The notes: generated by a model from the letters alone, not told the origin. Positions 11,320 to 23,716 are shown, numbered from the stretch's first letter. The stretch is DNA of 64,000 nucleotides from Albugo candida (GCA_905220665.1 CAJNAR010000169.1:62001-126000); one strand, 5' to 3'. A program made the numbers and translations.

Positions 11320-13713
11320 ATGGCGGAAGCGATCAAGCACATGCGGAGTAGTTCTTCTCCGGGTATGGATGGACTACCAGCTGCATTTTATCAGCTTGAT
11401 CCGGAAACGTTTGGCGAGTGTCTGAAGATCGTGTTCGAATATCAGCTGGAAAGAGGAATTTTACTTCGATCACAACGTCACTCAGCAATCACACTTTTAT
11501 ACAAAAAAGGATCACGAGGTGATCCTGGCAACTATCGACCGATCGCACTGCTTTGCGTCGATGTAAAAGTACTTCCAAAGTTTTGGCGTATCGATTGCAA
11601 CGTTTTTTGCCACAATTGATCCATCAAGATCAAAAAGCATTTGTGCGAGGAAGGTCGATGCATCACCGTAAAAAAAATCACCGTATTCGACATCTCTCCG
11701 ACATCCAAGACTTAGTCACTCATCGTGGGGAGGAAGCTTATGCGACTTTTCTCGACTTTGAGAAAGCTTATGATCGAGTCAATTGGACGTACATGTTTCG
11801 TGTTTTCTACAATAACACAAAGGTGCAGTTGATGATTAACGGAAATATCACACCGTCCATTACACCACAACGTGGAGTCAAACAAGGTGATCCTCTCTCA
11901 GCATTACTTTTTCTGATGACGATCGAACCTTTGGGAAATTTACTTCGTCAACATGAAGAACATGGCATTTGGATTAATGGCACGACTGTCGCAACTGGAT
12001 TATTTTTTGCGGACGATTCGACATTGCTTTCAGCGACACCAAATGGTGTTTTGACGCAACTCGAACTCGTCCAAGTCTATTGCGATGGATCGGGTGCGAA
12101 ACTCAACTTGAGTAAATCATCCTTGCTCTCGTTGAATCGGACCAAGCCATGTCCACGCATTCCCAATTTGACCATAATGGGTCCGGAGGATTCGGTCAAG
12201 TATTTGGGTATTCCGTTCGGCCAGAAACCAACTCACTCGATGGTTATTTCAACTCTCGACAAGCGTTTTTACGATGGGTTTGGTGTATGGTTTCGACGAG
12301 CACGAACTGTCCGTGGTCGACTACGGGTTGCGCAGACGATGATTTTATCACCTACCTTTGGACCACACAAGCCGATGGATATATTCACCATCGCAACAAA
12401 TCGCCATGGGAAAATGGTTCAATGGGAGAGCATATCGTCATGGTGGAAACACGCATTTAAGATATGGCATCAGACGGATTGGAGCATTTCAATATCAGAT
12501 TTGAATGTTTTACAACGCCGTCAGTACTACATGGAACAACCGATGTGGTTTCACTGCGACCAAAAGTTACATTACGAAGCTGCTACTCGTAATCCGAGTA
12601 CGCAAAACGTTTGGTACAATCTTGGCATGGTGGATGAACCACATCGAACGTTTCGGAAATCGTTTGCTTCACTTTTCGACGCTCGAAGTCTTCGAGACTT
12701 TTTACGAGAAAGAGACACATGGCCAACGAAGGAGGATTCTGTCGCCGACTATTACAACGACGAAGAGCTGAAAACATCGGATATGTCTGAAGAAAAGTTG
12801 CTGAGTCGACTTTACAATGAAGTCAATCAGATTCTTCAGCGTATCCACTCGACGATTGGTCTCATCACTTGGATTATACCAACCACAAGTGGCAGATCAT
12901 TTTATGTGGGAGTAAAAAGCAAGGACAGGAAACATTATTTTCCATCTATATCACGCTCACAACTCTCACGAATCGTCTGGAAACCTCCCGAACCAACCAA
13001 GAGTCATCCGATGTCGACACATTGGTCATCACGGGAGAGATCGGACGCACTGAATTCAGAACGAGTTCGAACTTTTATGGCTACATCACGGCATCTTCGA
13101 AAACGTATTACCAATTTTCGAGGATTTACAGTTTCGTCTAGCCTTCCGAATGCTGCCAGTTCGATCTCGTTTCTGGTTCTTAACAAATATTCAGCCTAAC
13201 ATTATATTGTGCACGCAGTCTTCGTGTGGGGCAGTGGAATCCGATCAACATCTATTTCTAGAGTGCGATCACACGGCACAGTTATGGAGGGAGTTACTCC
13301 CTAGTTGGGACCAGTTTTTCTCCTCTCGACCACGTTGGACGCATATTGCATGTGCAATTGTCCCAACACTACCGTCGGATTGGAAAGACTATTTCGACAT
13401 TATCTCAGATTTATGGCTAGCATTGCAAGCGGTGACACTGCACTTCGTCTGGAATGATCGGAATCGCTGTCTTTTCTATCAGCAATATGCAAATACGACA
13501 ATTCCAGCGCTTTCCGTGATCTACACCACGTTTAGTGCGCACGTTCGGTACTATCGAAAACAGTGTTACGGCCAAGACGAACGCATTCGACTTGCAAAGG
13601 TGCTGGATCAACTCGCAACGCAAGGATCATTTGATGGATTTTTCAGAAGCCGAAGATCATTACTGCGGGTACGGAACAGGCGAGTGGAAAGGCAAGTGCA
13701 ACTCGGATCCTAG
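11320..13713 (+). pseudogene. LINE A reverse transcriptase and C-terminal zinc-binding region, frameshifted
   Basis: Frames 11320-11619, 11553-13199 and 13150-13713 tile one ancestral protein. RT motifs are SSSSPGMDGLPAAFY, GDPGNYRPIALL, FLDFEKAYDRVNW, RGVKQGDPLSALLFL and the active site GLFFADDSTLL. The C-terminal part carries CGAVESDQHLFLECDHTAQLW, the zf-RVT (CxxxxxHxxxxC) type found after many plant and oomycete LINE RTs. At least two frameshifts and two internal deletions relative to LINE C mean the enzyme is not made. Confidence 0.85.
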
Positions 13714-14092
13714 TCCTAGTTGGCTGGTTATGCTCACCGTAGTGTGGCGCACACCAATTATCAAACCACGGTACTTTTGGACTATTTTACAACACACGAT
13801 AGTTTTGAACCTTTTTTTAACAACTTTTTACAACTTTCGACACCTATCCGTTACACGATGGACACACTCTCGTACTGTAGTAGTGAACGCTACCGCGCTG
13901 CAGGACTAGCAACGAGGGATATATTATCATCTCTCACAGCTATTTCACGAAAAGTTTTTTTATATGTATATATGTTATTTAAGATAGCCTACGCAACTAG
14001 ACAAGTCAGTTGGTCTAATTCTAGTAATATAGACACCTTCAACTGATCCCATCTTTGTCAGCTTGACCTACCGTGTTGTTCGCCGCGCGGCA

Positions 14093-16071
14093 TTATTGAT
14101 CACAATCCACCAGATTCTTCAGCAAACACACATCTTTGACTAGATGCACGCTCGACCCATTGTACAGAATCCACATGTCGGCGTCGTTATCCGTACCAGT
14201 CCGTATCGCCAGCGCGACTCGAATTGAGGCCGCGTTTTCGAGTCTTTTTTGCTCGGGACACTTGGCCGCAAAATGCCTATTCTTTCCGCAACCATGAAAT
14301 GTGCATGACTCGGCATTTCCTATCCGTGCGAGATGTAAGTCTCCGCGCACTCTTTTTCCGATTCGGACACCGCCGGGGTATCGACCCCCTTGATCAGGGA
14401 CTGGGCGCCCATCTCGGCCATCTCCCGCTCCGCATTTTGGCTTGATCGTACTGACGTCAAAGTCGATAGAAAATGCAACAAGCTTGGCAGCTTGAACAAG
14501 GTAAACTGGACGCTGCGCGTTCATCCGGGTTAACATTCCAGTCTTGATATGCGCTGGTGCCGAATTGCATAGGTATTCCAGCACACTCTTCACCGAGTTA
14601 CCCGATCGCTCTGCCATGTAAACTAGGTATTGGTAGTGCTCTGGCCATATTTCCTAGTGATCCTATTCGCTTTCCATCAGTTCAATGCCTTTCGTGCTTG
14701 GAATGGGAGTCATGTATAGGATCAGGATGCTGGTCACTACATGCTCAAGTGTGTTCGACACTTCTGTACATACCGGAAGCATTCTTTCGTAGTAGCTGAG
14801 TGCCGAACCATCCAGGTTACCGCTGAGCGCGAGGATTTTAAACTCTTCTGGCTAATCACCTCCCCTCATCAGCTGAGCTGCGCCGAGTTGCTGTAGGAAA
14901 CGCATTCCCCAAGCTTTAAAGGCGACGCTCACACCCGGGTAAGTCTCCTTACCCGTGAACTTGGTAAAGCCTGACCAGTCCAGGTCCCGAGACGTTGGTG
15001 TATTAACCCCATGATCTTTCGGTGGCATAAAATGCCGAGAAGGACGCGGTAGCTGATTCTTCTCCACTTAGTGCGGCGGCTCATCGAGTGAAACCCTCCT
15101 CATTCGACGGTCGCGCTCTAATAAAGTCATTGAAGGCGCTTTGACCGTTGAATGAGTGCTCGTGGGGTGGAGTGGGTGCAGCTTCAGCCCGGTGACTCAG
15201 TTGAAGGTGTCTATATTACTAGAATTAGACTAACTGACTTCTCTAGTTGCCTAGGCTATCTTAACTAATATAGATACATATAAAAAATGTTTCGTGAAAT
15301 ACCTGTGAGAGATGATAATATGTTTCTCGTTGATAATCCCGTATAGCAGTAACCTCAGCCACCTTAATACGAGACTGTGTCCAGCTTGTAAATGCTGTAA
15401 AGTTGTAAAGCTGTAAGAATGGTCCAAAAGTACCGTGGTTTGCAAATTGGTGTGCGCCACACAAGGTGGAACAATGCCATCCAACTAAGACTAGGATCTG
15501 AGTTGCACTTACATTTTGACTTGTCTATGCCGTACCCGCAGTAAAGATCTTCGGCTTCTAAAAAATCCACCAAATGATCCTTGCGTTGCGGGTTCATCCA
15601 GCACCTTTGCAAGTCGAATGCGTTCGTCTTGGCCGTAACACTGTTTTCGATAGTACCGAACGTGCGCACTAAACGTGGTGTAGATCACGGAAAGCGCTGG
15701 AATTGTCGTATTTGCATATTGCTGATAGAAAAGACAGCGATTCCGATCATTCCAGACGAAGTGCAGTGTCACCGCTTGCAATGCTAGCCATAAATTTGAT
15801 ATAATTTCTAAATATTCTTTCCAATCTGACCGTAGTGTTGGTAAGATTGCACATGCAATATTAGCGCGGTGACTCAGTTGGTCTTGCATCTTTCAGCTGA
15901 TTTGAGACGAAATGAGCTTGCTGTTGCACAATCCCTGCGAGGAGTCGCCCAAGACCGATTAAGTCTCCACGTACAGGTCACGCGGGTCAGCTGTTGCGTT
16001 GAACGCGTGCAGTACCGTGTTCCGTCCTGTGCGTATTGATGAGGAGTCGAGTCGTTCGCTGTTGGGCTCAT
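14093..16071 (-). pseudogene. LTR-retrotransposon gag/protease remnant
   Basis: On the minus strand, pieces in several frames spell a gag. One segment carries FTGKETYPGVSVAFKAWGM (about 14,960-14,900). Another holds the N-A-P-A-H-I-K helix region, a CCHC-like knuckle (CTFHGCGKNRHFAAKC) and a decayed protease motif ILYNGSSVHLV where D-S-G-S-S is expected (14,617-14,093). The protease motif is of the Copia-like W-x-L-D-S-G type. The region is interrupted by LINE B. No LTRs were found, so the element limits are open. Confidence 0.65.
15204..15866 (-). mobile_element. LINE B, 5'-truncated 3' fragment
   Basis: This reverse-strand fragment closely matches LINE A from about 13,345 to its 3' end, including the zf-RVT downstream coding region and the terminal GACACCTTCAA. 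It is flanked by the 14-bp direct repeat CGGTGACTCAGTTG (15190-15203 and 15867-15880), a target-site duplication from target-primed insertion into the old gag sequence. It is clearly closer to A than C is, so it is a relatively recent insertion. Confidence 0.85.
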
Positions 16072-16225
16072 AACCTTTTGCTGCCTTTGTACCCGTTACA
16101 GAAAATGCACTCGTAGGTCATACAAATCATTCTTTCTATGCAAATGGCCGTGCCTTTCCATCTTCCGTCGTGTATTTCACCTCAAGAGACGCGCCCTTCC
16201 ACTTCAGCAGTCGCGCTCCTCCAGC

Positions 16226-19200
16226 ATGATGGAATTAGTACTCATGTGGACTGCCATCATTATTTATATAAATTATTTTGAGTCCCGCAATCACTGTCGT
16301 TGGAGTGATTTGGATTGTCGATTATTTCCAACCAATGTGCTACTATCGTTGTCAAGCTCAGAGGAGGCATCAAACTTTGGTCCCAATGGTCTGGAGAATA
16401 ATGTCGACGAGTTCTCTTTAGTGATACTGACGAGCTCTTCCTCAAAACTTACTTTTTTCCGGAAGAATTAGAAACCCTAAATCTCGTAGGAAAGACTGGT
16501 TTGTGAAAGAGGGCTAGTATATGGGAAGCGTCGTAGTGCCTTCCAGATTTTAGATGGTGACAAGAAGTCGATTGTTGGTCCACTTCAGCGTGAACGTCAA
16601 AGACTACTCAGTTACATCAACATGGAACATCATCTCAGCACTGACGGTGACTACTGATGAAAATTATAAAAATGGACTCTTTTTATCGACCACGTCCTAT
16701 CACAGCAATCCATTTGTTGCATTCTGGAAACCAAGTTTCACGATCACAGCCAACTGGAATCATTTTAGTTTTTATCACATTCAAAATAGCAGCACCAAAA
16801 TGTTTGTCAAGGACCACGGCAGTGCTCTTCTACATCTAACTCAAATCGCAGTGTCGGATATTCACAATGTATATGCACTGCGATGATACATCCCTTCCGA
16901 ATTGACCTTAACACATCTCGTTTTTGGTGATTTTGATACACCACTCGATTCAGTTACCGATGCTCCCCGAGTGGAACAATTCTACACGAATCAAGTCGTC
17001 GACTAGCATGCTTGGAATGGCTCTCGCAGTAGGGTGTGGTAGACGCTTGGTAAATCCAACTTCCGACCGAAAGTTTCTTTCAGGACCATTATCGGTCAAG
17101 AAGCGACTAGATTATATCTGCATGTCGGAAGACCTGTTCGCTATGGTATACGAGGACTCTGAATATTTCCGTCCACGACATACGGGAGACCATCCTGCAC
17201 ATAGGTTCACTTTTGCAAATCCAACTCAATCTGCGGGGACAGGTCATTTGAATGCTCAATACAACTATTTGAGTACTCTTAAATTGGTGCTTGAAAAATT
17301 GCCGACAACCTCGAATCCCCGAAAAAAGTAAGAAAGTCGGAGGATGAAAAACAGATACAACTAAAAAGATTTGAAAAATTGGAGGTAAACTCGGTGCTTG
17401 AAAAGTTGCGGACAACTTCGAATCTCCGAAAAATGTGAGAAAGTCGGAGGATAAGAACAGATACAACTGTAAAGATTTGAAAAATAGGTTGTACAAGATA
17501 GCCGATGTGGTGCTGAGTCTAGCCAGCGTGTATTGAAAGACGCAGCAGCTCGATATCGCAATATAACACTCAATCAGTCACGGTATTTTTTCGAATAGAG
17601 TCTCGAACAATTTAGAATTTCGGTCCAAAACAATGCCAAACACAGCCAAGATGAGAGCTTCGACCATCAAGTGAAGCGTATGGTAAACTCCTCAAAGCAT
17701 TGTTCTCGCCATCTGGTGAGTTATTGTTGTCGCGTGTCGATGAAAACTGTGACCAACATATGTGGCACCGTGACATCCAATATGAGGGAAATTATTGACG
17801 AATTAGGGATCATTGGGGTGGTCCCATGGGCTCTCTCTATAGTTCCGCGACCGGCTTGGCTGATCCATGGGACAGAAATAAAAAAAGCTACTGGATTCAA
17901 TTCAACTTTCCCTTACGCCGGAAGAGAAAGACCGTCCTCATGTTGTTCAAGTACGACCCAGACGGCGGAGGCGATCTAGTATATACGAAGTAGAGCTTCT
18001 CCACTTATGGATGGACTATTAAATTCATTTTATCAGCTCTAAAACCTTGGCGAGTGTCCGAGGATCGTGTTCGAAATTCAGTTAGAAGTGGTATCTTAAT
18101 TGCTCACAGCGTCACTCGGCAATCACCTTATAGTGGATGACGCGGTGATCCTGGCAACTATCGACCGATCGCACTGCTTTGCGCCGATAGTAAAGCACTT
18201 TCAGAAGTATTGCGCATCGATTACAACGGTTTCGGGCGAGACTCGTAACGCTTCGTTCGCACAAAGTACGCACGTTTCGGAGAGTGTATGGGTACCGGCT
18301 GAAATGAAGGATGCCCCTGTCGCTCGAGTACGGCGGTACAGTGTGAGGAAGGGCGATGCATCAACACATTCGACATCTCACCAACATAAAAGACTTGGTC
18401 ACTCATAGTGAGGTGGAAGCGTCTTCGACTTTCTCGACGTTTTTTAGAGCTTATTATCGAGTCAATCGGACGTACATGTTTTTTTCGCGTTTTGGAAAAA
18501 AGGGCATTGAAAAACGTTTCATCGACTGGGTTTGTCCTCTGTACTCCGGCACGAAGTCGCAGTTGATGATTAGTGGCAATGTAACACCGTCCATTACACC
18601 CCTGCGTGAAGTGAAACAAAACGATCCTCTCTCAGCATTACTTTTACTGATGCCGATCGAACCTATGGGAAATATACCTTGGCAGCATTATGGCACGACT
18701 GACGCTACTGGATTAGTTTTGCGGACGTTTCGACATTTAGTTCCGAAAAACCAAATGGCCTGTTAAGACAGCTCGAACTAGTTTGAGTCTATTGCGATGG
18801 ATATGTTGCGATGGTCAACTTGAGCAAATCTTCCTTGCTATCGTTCATTCGGACCAAGATGTATCCATGCATTTTCACTTTGACGATACATGGTCCAAGG
18901 ACTCGATAAAGTATTTTGATTTCCGTTCGGCCAGATACCTACTCATTCGATGGTTAATTCAACTCTCGACAAGGATTTTTATGATGGGTTTAGTGTATGT
19001 TTTCGACGAGCACGAACTGTCCGTGGTCGACTACTGCTTGCGCAAACGACGATTTTATCACGTCTGTAGAATTACACAATGCACATTCCAGCGAAAATTT
19101 TTTGGCAGGGGCAATCGATGTTAAATCGAGTTATGCTTGGTCGGAAACTCAAAAAAAAGTTCAAACAGGTCCACCTGATCAGCAAAGCGTTTCACCGACA

Positions 19201-21018
19201 AGATGTTGGACTGCTAGTACTATTTTTAGTGGGACGACTGAAGCTACAGCGCATTCGATTGTTACCATAGTCCTCTTCTAATGCCTTAACAATTATTCTT
19301 GCGAATTGGACAACACCATCGAAGGAAATATCACAGCTTGTCCAACCTTCCTTTGTACCGCAAAAGCCGATGTACATCGCACCACATAGACATGGAAAAT
19401 GGTACAAGAGGAGGGCAGATATTCTTCGTGGAAGCACTCATTTCGAATGTGGCATCAGGTGGATTCGAGCATATCAATTTCAAATTCAAATGTCTCTAAC
19501 GCCGTCAGTACTACACGGAACAACCGATCTGGCTCCACTGCAACCAAAAATTACATTATGAACTTTACGTACTCGATTTCCGAGTACGAAAACTTTTTGT
19601 TACTATTTTGGCATGATAGAGGAACCACATTGCACATTTTAGAAATCGTTTGCTACAGCTTTCGAGATTCACAGTCTTTAAGACTTTTTTTTGAAATTGC
19701 GACACATGGTGAGCGAAGGCGCCGGCATATATTACAGCGACGAAGAGCTGAACACATCGGATATGGCTGATGAAAAGTTACTGAGTCGACTTAATGATGA
19801 TTTATTCAGATGCTACAGCGTATTCACTCGGCGATTAGTCCCATCACTTGGATCCGACCAAACACAAGTGGCAGATCGTTTTATGTGGGTCACAAAGCAA
19901 GGAGAGGAAAATTATCTCCCATCTATTTCACACTATCTACTCTCGCAAATCGTCTGCCCCCCCCCCGAATCAACCAAGAGTCATCCGATGTTGACACATT
20001 GGTCATCATCGGAGAGATCGGACGCACTGGATTCATAACAAGCTCGAACGTTCATGTCTACATTACGGCATATTCGGAAACGTGTCCTACCAAGTTTCAA
20101 AGATCCACAGTTTCATCTGGCCTGGCTATCTCAAAGGATGTTCACCTCGATCTTATATTGTGCGCGCAAGCCTCGTGCGCGGCAGGGGAATCCGGATGAA
20201 TGAAGGCGACCGCGTTTCATGAAAAGTCTTACAACGCAATTGTAGCGATCTTGGCGTAGAAAGAAGGCAACAAATCTTTCTCGAGTGAGATCACACAGCA
20301 CATAACGGATGTAGTTTCTTCCTACTTGGAATCACTTCTTTTCATCCCGACCACGTTGGACGCATATTGCATTTGCAATTGTGCCAGCACTTCTGCCAGC
20401 ATGGAAGAATTATCAGCAAATTATATCGGATTTATGGCTTGCATTGCAGGCCGTGACACTGTATTTCGTCTGTACTGATAGGAATCGTTATTTGCTCCAT
20501 CAGCGATCAGCAGTTCCGACAATTGCAGCACTTCCGTGATCTACACCACATTTAGTGCGGACGTTCGTACTTCCGAAGACAATGCTACGATTAAGACGAA
20601 CGCATTCGGCTTGCTAAAGTGCTGGATCAAGTCGTGACGCAAGGATCATTCGGTAGATTTCTAAAAGTCGAAGATCATTGCTGCGTTTCCGACACCGGTA
20701 AGTAGAAATGCAAGTGCAACTCCGATCCTAGTCCCAGTTGAATGGCCACGATGAGGCTAGTGTGGCGCACACCAATTCGCAAGACACGATACTTCTGGAC
20801 ATTTTCACAACTCTTCTATGATATAAACAATGGACACATTCGCGTATTGTGTTGGTGAGGCTACTGCAATACACGACTATCAGCTAGATAACATTCAACC
20901 TTCGCTCACAGGTACTTTCACGAAACGTTTTTTGTATGTATATTTGTTATTCAACATAGCCTAGACAACTTGATAAGTCAATTAATCTAATCCTAGAAAT
21001 ATAGACACCTTCAACTGA
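16226..21018 (+). mobile_element. LINE C, extensively mutated copy
   Basis: Collinear with LINE A from late ORF1 (about 9250) to the 3' terminus ATAGACACCTTCAACTGA. Traces include the endonuclease tail (RLDYICMSEDLF at about 17,110), RT pieces (AYYRVNRTYMF, KQNDPLSALLLLMPIEPMG) and the zf-RVT region near 20,160. Stops and frameshifts are dense. It keeps two RT-region segments that LINE A has lost, so it is useful for reconstructing element structure but is not functional. Confidence 0.8.
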
Positions 21019-21019
21019 T

Positions 21020-21420
21020 ATGATTATGATTGCTGACTTTCAACATCCAATATCCGCCATATTATTTGATCTTACTTGCTCGAATCTCTCCATAGACTAG
21101 ACTTTCCGGTCCTTGTCCTCTGATCATATTGGAGTAACAAATGCTCCTATTGTGATATTATCACTTATATCAACAGCGTTGCTAAAGATTATATAGCTTC
21201 AGCACCTCAACAGCAAGTGGAAACGCCGAATGCCTTTTGATGAATTTCGCTCATCATGGTTTGAGCTCTTGATGAATCCCAAATATGGCTTTGGAAGTTA
21301 TGCAACTGACATTAGTAATCAGACTTCGCCTCAATTAACCGCTTGTAGCGAGCCGTTGTTGCGTGAAACTGTGAAGTCTTGGCAAGACATTGACTTATGT
21401 CCTGCTTGAAATGAACAGTC
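21020..21420 (+). repeat. Diverged outer upstream part of MGSY unit 2
   Basis: Matches 60,405-60,790 in the same orientation at moderate identity, including CCTCTGATCATATTG and GTGGAAACGCCGAATGCC. A reverse-orientation copy of part of it lies at about 58,850-59,010. It begins immediately after the 3' end of LINE C. Confidence 0.6.
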
Positions 21421-21436
21421 TTGAGTTACGGGCTTG

Positions 21437-21737
21437 TGCATGGGTATTTCGCAGTGCCGATACAATGTAAACATGTAGGGGTGGATCGGAAAAGGTTACA
21501 AATAGAGTGTAGCCAGTGTATATTGTCAAAACCACTCTTAGAGGATATCCAGACGCTGGCCACGTCACATGCTATCCATCTTCACTAGTAATGGCTTTCT
21601 TAAAGAAGAAAATTGACAAGGCGAACATAGGCAAGGATGAAGACAATGCTCTCAAACCTGTTAAATACGAAACTGCATTGATAAACGATCTTTTATCTTG
21701 CCCTCGTAAGGCCGACGTCATGATTCTATCCATATAG
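21437..21737 (+). pseudogene. Upstream ORF-a, left-arm copy
   Basis: An unknown small ORF. The frame from about 21,516 ends in LINDLLSCPRKADVMILSI. The copy at 60,820 shows that an upstream segment (MHGYFSVSIQCKHVGVDRK) was originally in the same frame. Both duplication arms share a 1-bp loss that separates the two halves. No motif or signal peptide is recognised. Confidence 0.35.
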
Positions 21738-21815
21738 TTTATTTGATGCAAAGCCTGGCATCTGGACAAATCTTCGTGCACCTAATCGACATCTCCATTC
21801 CGACTTTATCACAAC

Positions 21816-22196
21816 ATGACCGACACAATGACGTATTCCTGGACCAGAGCAGTCCGTTGATACGATGTGGTTGATCCTAATTCTATTGATAAACCCATTA
21901 TTGATACAACCATCAGTGGACAGGCATCAAATCCATTCATTGGAAAGCCGAGCAAAAGAACGGCGAGATAACAGCCTATCTTTGGTGCGTTTGCTAGTCA
22001 CCTTCCCACATCCGTCATTCGCAATAGCCCATGCAGTAATCTTATCTGCAAGATGTATCTGCTCTCATCCAGAATTCTTCGCCAACGCAAGCGCTCTTCA
22101 TTCGAACGAAAGATCAGCAGGCCACCCGTAAGTCATAAAAACCGAGAACTTGAGATGCTGTCAAACTCGCAACTACTGCCCTCATCGATCGTATGA
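21816..22196 (+). pseudogene. MTDT small protein, left-arm copy with two stops
   Basis: The same 127-codon span as the intact right-arm gene (37,319-36,939) and the same reading frame, but two in-frame TGA/TAA codons interrupt it: one where the right arm has CATGGATAC and one after the KPSKRTAR segment. The family is unknown. It sits 545 bp upstream of the MGSY start in the same orientation. Confidence 0.55.
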
Positions 22197-22508
22197 CATT
22201 TCAAGAGAAGTTTAATGTAGTCGCTGCCTTCTTTCTGATTGTTTGTGCCCAACTCACTCGTTGAACAGATTTGGCTACTGCATAAAGTGGGTACCAACTT
22301 CGTGGTACTGAAAGCTACGGGCTGATCAAAGCTGATGATCCACCAAGTACTTGACAAAAGGCGTTTTTTTTGTTTTTCAAAAGTACGTTTCGTATTGCGC
22401 AATCATTTCCCGCTTCCTTTTCCGACGCGCTACTAATCGTTGCCTTTGGCTCCGGACAAGTTAGCTCTCTATCTCTTGTCCTTCATTTTCGACATAAATA
22501 TTCACTTT

Positions 22509-22530
22509 GACTGGGCATATTTGGCCAATC
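22509..22530 (+). promoter_or_regulatory. Palindromic CCAAT element, MGSY gene 2
   Basis: The sequence reads GACTGGGCATATTTGGCCAATC. In other copies the left half is GATTGGG, so the element is an inverted pair of CCAAT boxes separated by about 10 bp. It ends 212 bp upstream of the ATG. CCAAT boxes are bound by NF-Y/HAP complexes in eukaryotes; binding here is inference. Confidence 0.65.
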
Positions 22531-22741
22531 ACAAGAATACATGCTCACCTTTGTACTGAACGTAGACTTCGATAAAAATGCGCACCGTTGTACACATTTG
22601 ACAAAGTGTTGCCAATTTCCCCCAAATGTGATGCAAGTTTGGTTCGAGTTCATGGAAGCTCGCCTATTTGTGACGCTATCTCTCCTCTTACCTAAACCAT
22701 TCTTTCATTTACAGACACGTACAAACATTGATTGACCGACC

Positions 22742-23716
22742 ATGGGCTCCTACTTGACCCTCGTCAACAACACTGAAGTAACGTACGAATGCAAAGTTGG
22801 CGTCCATGAGTCCACCTTGGCAAAATTCATGGTAGGTTTTGCGGTTGTAGGGGCGTCTTTTGCGGTTATGATACTATCAGTACTTCGCGTACTATTGAAG
22901 TGCGGTAATATTCCCGTGCTCAAACCACTAGTGACAGCATTCTCACGGTCGGCGGTAGTCTGGTCCACCTTTTCTGCAAGCGGACTACTTGGTCTGCAAC
23001 TGACACGTGTGTTCGGACAGAAGCATCGACTGGATTCCATTCGGATGACCATGCAGAAGTTTGACTACTTCAACGAGTCTATCGTGTATGTTTTAAACAG
23101 CGAGCTAAAGAGGAAGAAATATTTTACGATCGAATCTGGGAAGTCACATCAATACGGAATGATGACGCTGGGGTTACTTCGTCAAGCCACATGCGTGCGG
23201 AATATTTACATATCGAACGTTTCCATTGCCTTGGAAGTGCTACTTGCCAAACCGTTGTGGAGCAGCGTGATTCCATTTAAAAGTCATAAATATAATCTCG
23301 GAAGCTGGGTGTCAAAATATGGTGTTGTGCACAACATGGTTTATTCCGCCAAATTCATGGAATACGAAAACAAGAATTTTTCGGCATATCCAATCCTTCC
23401 GCTCAATGCAATTCAGCTTTTGACGAACAATGGCGCGAATCATACAAGCCTAAGTCTGATGCCAACTAAGCCACCAAATCCTCTGGTCATGAATAATCTT
23501 CGTCCAAGTATCTCGATTCCGACATCCAACAAAGAATATTTTAGTAGCGTGCCTTCTGGAAGCATGCCCAATGTTACTTCCACCAAACCTGAGCAGGAAC
23601 CTATGACCGTTACAATGGCTCCTATCGCTAATGCAACTGGATTCAACGGATCCTCTTCTCCTTCAATCTCAAGAACTTACCAACCTCCAATGCATACTAT
23701 CCAATCTCGGTCCTGA
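22742..23716 (+). CDS. MGSY-family membrane protein, member 2 (324 aa)
   Basis: One exon, start fixed by the invariant MGSYLTL. The N-terminal 32 residues and residues 71-324 look identical to member 4 (36,392-35,418) in translation. Residues 33-70, covering the first membrane span and loop, differ almost completely (VLRVLLKCGNIPVLKPLV here). A second hydrophobic stretch follows (VVWSTFSASGLLGLQL). The conserved domain includes HQYGMMTLGLLRQATCVR. The tail is Asn/Ser/Thr/Pro-rich. Upstream lie the palindromic element and a TTCTTTCATTTAC block about 50 bp before the ATG that resembles the oomycete initiator. Function unknown. Confidence 0.82.
   Translation: MGSYLTLVNNTEVTYECKVGVHESTLAKFMVGFAVVGASFAVMILSVLRVLLKCGNIPVLKPLVTAFSRSAVVWSTFSASGLLGLQLTRVFGQKHRLDSIRMTMQKFDYFNESIVYVLNSELKRKKYFTIESGKSHQYGMMTLGLLRQATCVRNIYISNVSIALEVLLAKPLWSSVIPFKSHKYNLGSWVSKYGVVHNMVYSAKFMEYENKNFSAYPILPLNAIQLLTNNGANHTSLSLMPTKPPNPLVMNNLRPSISIPTSNKEYFSSVPSGSMPNVTSTKPEQEPMTVTMAPIANATGFNGSSSPSISRTYQPPMHTIQSRS

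Larger units (their letters stand above)
7020..14045 (+). mobile_element. LINE A, non-LTR retrotransposon, damaged near-full-length copy
   Basis: The order is ORF1 region, apurinic-like endonuclease, reverse transcriptase, C-terminal zinc-binding region, then a short 3' UTR, as in L1-type LINEs. The 3' terminus ATAGACACCTTCAACTGA is shared with copies B, C and D and is not followed by poly(A). The 5' boundary is approximate: homology to LINE E begins near 7040. Compared with copy C, the RT region lacks a short segment after the DFEKAYDRV motif and about 290 bp near 12,350. ORF1 carries a MITE and several frames are shifted, so the copy cannot be autonomous. Confidence 0.85.

Noticed and set aside
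13417..13623. Minus-strand ORF repeated at 15,581-15,787
   Set aside because: Shadow of the LINE coding strand in copies A and B; its repetition reflects the element, not a gene.
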